Positions 63,935-64,000 of a DNA stretch of 64,000 bases are shown here, piece by piece (the first letter of the stretch is position 1; the number at the start of each line of letters is the position of its first letter). The notes beneath the pieces were generated by a model. That model ran no database searches and was not told the DNA's origin. It worked only from the letters and a program-made list of their open reading frames with translations. A program made the translations under genes and the position numbers. This DNA is from Sphingosinicella ginsenosidimutans (GTDB lineage Bacteria; Pseudomonadota; Alphaproteobacteria; Sphingomonadales; Sphingomonadaceae): the NCBI RefSeq assembly GCF_007995055.1, contig NZ_VOQQ01000001.1:992001-1056000 (forward strand). The letters are read 5' to 3'.

Positions 63935-64000
63935 TCAGCCCTGGCGCGCCTTGAAGCGGCGGTTCGTCTTGTTGATGACGTAGGTCCGGCCGCGGCGGCG
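63935..64000 (-). CDS. rpmJ: 50S ribosomal protein L36 (5' part beyond window)
   Basis: Read by hand from the TGA at 63935-63937 to the window edge: the visible C-terminal 21 residues begin RRRGRTYVIN and end RRFKARQG, the C-terminus of the longer L36 form. The N-terminal part lies to the right of the window. It converges with pyk. Confidence 0.9.
   Translation of the reverse strand, partial: RRRGRTYVINKTNRRFKARQG

Overview
The window is a GC-rich, densely packed chromosomal segment of an alphaproteobacterium, most likely from the Sphingomonadales (Sphingomonas/Sphingosinicella-like). This placement rests on gene content: a MucR regulator, a GapR-type DUF2312 protein, a DUF3297 protein, the fur-plsC-miaB-phoH-ybeY-corC order, the ybgC-tolQRAB-pal operon and palindromic repeats of the kind common in sphingomonad genomes. 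It is inference, because no rRNA gene is present. About 70 protein genes, three tRNA genes (Leu-CAG, Tyr-GTA, Gly-TCC) and a partial gene at each edge (MipA/OmpV family at the left, ribosomal protein L36 at the right) were found.

Layout. Positions 1-9,900 hold a propionyl-CoA to succinyl-CoA module: pccA, a lipoprotein gene coupled to biotin synthase bioB, methylmalonyl-CoA mutase, its epimerase, pccB and an enoyl-CoA hydratase. Together they supply the biotin-dependent carboxylase, a biotin-making enzyme and the B12 mutase of one pathway. Positions 9,860-18,800 are a conserved housekeeping run (corC, ybeY, phoH, miaB, plsC, fur, mucR, rimI, tsaB, a NifU-like scaffold, a GST), interrupted between phoH and miaB by an A/T-richer orphan gene. 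Positions 18,800-23,150 carry uppP, a CocE-type hydrolase and an NDUFA9-like protein.

The one clear accessory region is 23,325-27,972. It is a 4.6-kb decayed integrative element in the 3' end of the tRNA-Leu(CAG) gene, flanked by a near-identical 25-26 bp direct repeat. It holds the N-terminal part of a P4-type integrase fused to foreign sequence, the N-terminal third of conjugation gene trbG, a large GHKL/sacsin-like ATPase cut off at the same junction as trbG, a frameshifted excisionase-like HTH remnant and an unrecognised 210-aa gene. At least two deletion joints can be placed from the sequence, near 24,063 and 24,551.

Positions 28,000-52,800 hold mixed metabolic and envelope genes: an S10 peptidase, pirin and azoreductase with a divergent LysR regulator, AlkA-type glycosylase, ferredoxin, rlmB, an unaccompanied kdpD, nhaA, a DsbA/FrnE protein, M1 peptidase, TonB, amidohydrolase, tandem PilZ protein, an enlarged isoprenylcysteine-methyltransferase-like membrane protein, pip, gshA and an S1/P1 nuclease. 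Positions 52,800-64,000 are conserved again: the Tol-Pal operon, DUF3089, ruvCAB, a DUF559 nuclease-like gene, yebC, gapR and pyk.

Three families of palindromic repeats are scattered between genes. In two places (start of bioB, end of the DUF559 gene) they have become part of the coding sequence. No rRNA, CRISPR array, insertion sequence or replication origin was seen. Start codons were chosen by reading the sequence; frame checks were done by hand and no database search was possible.
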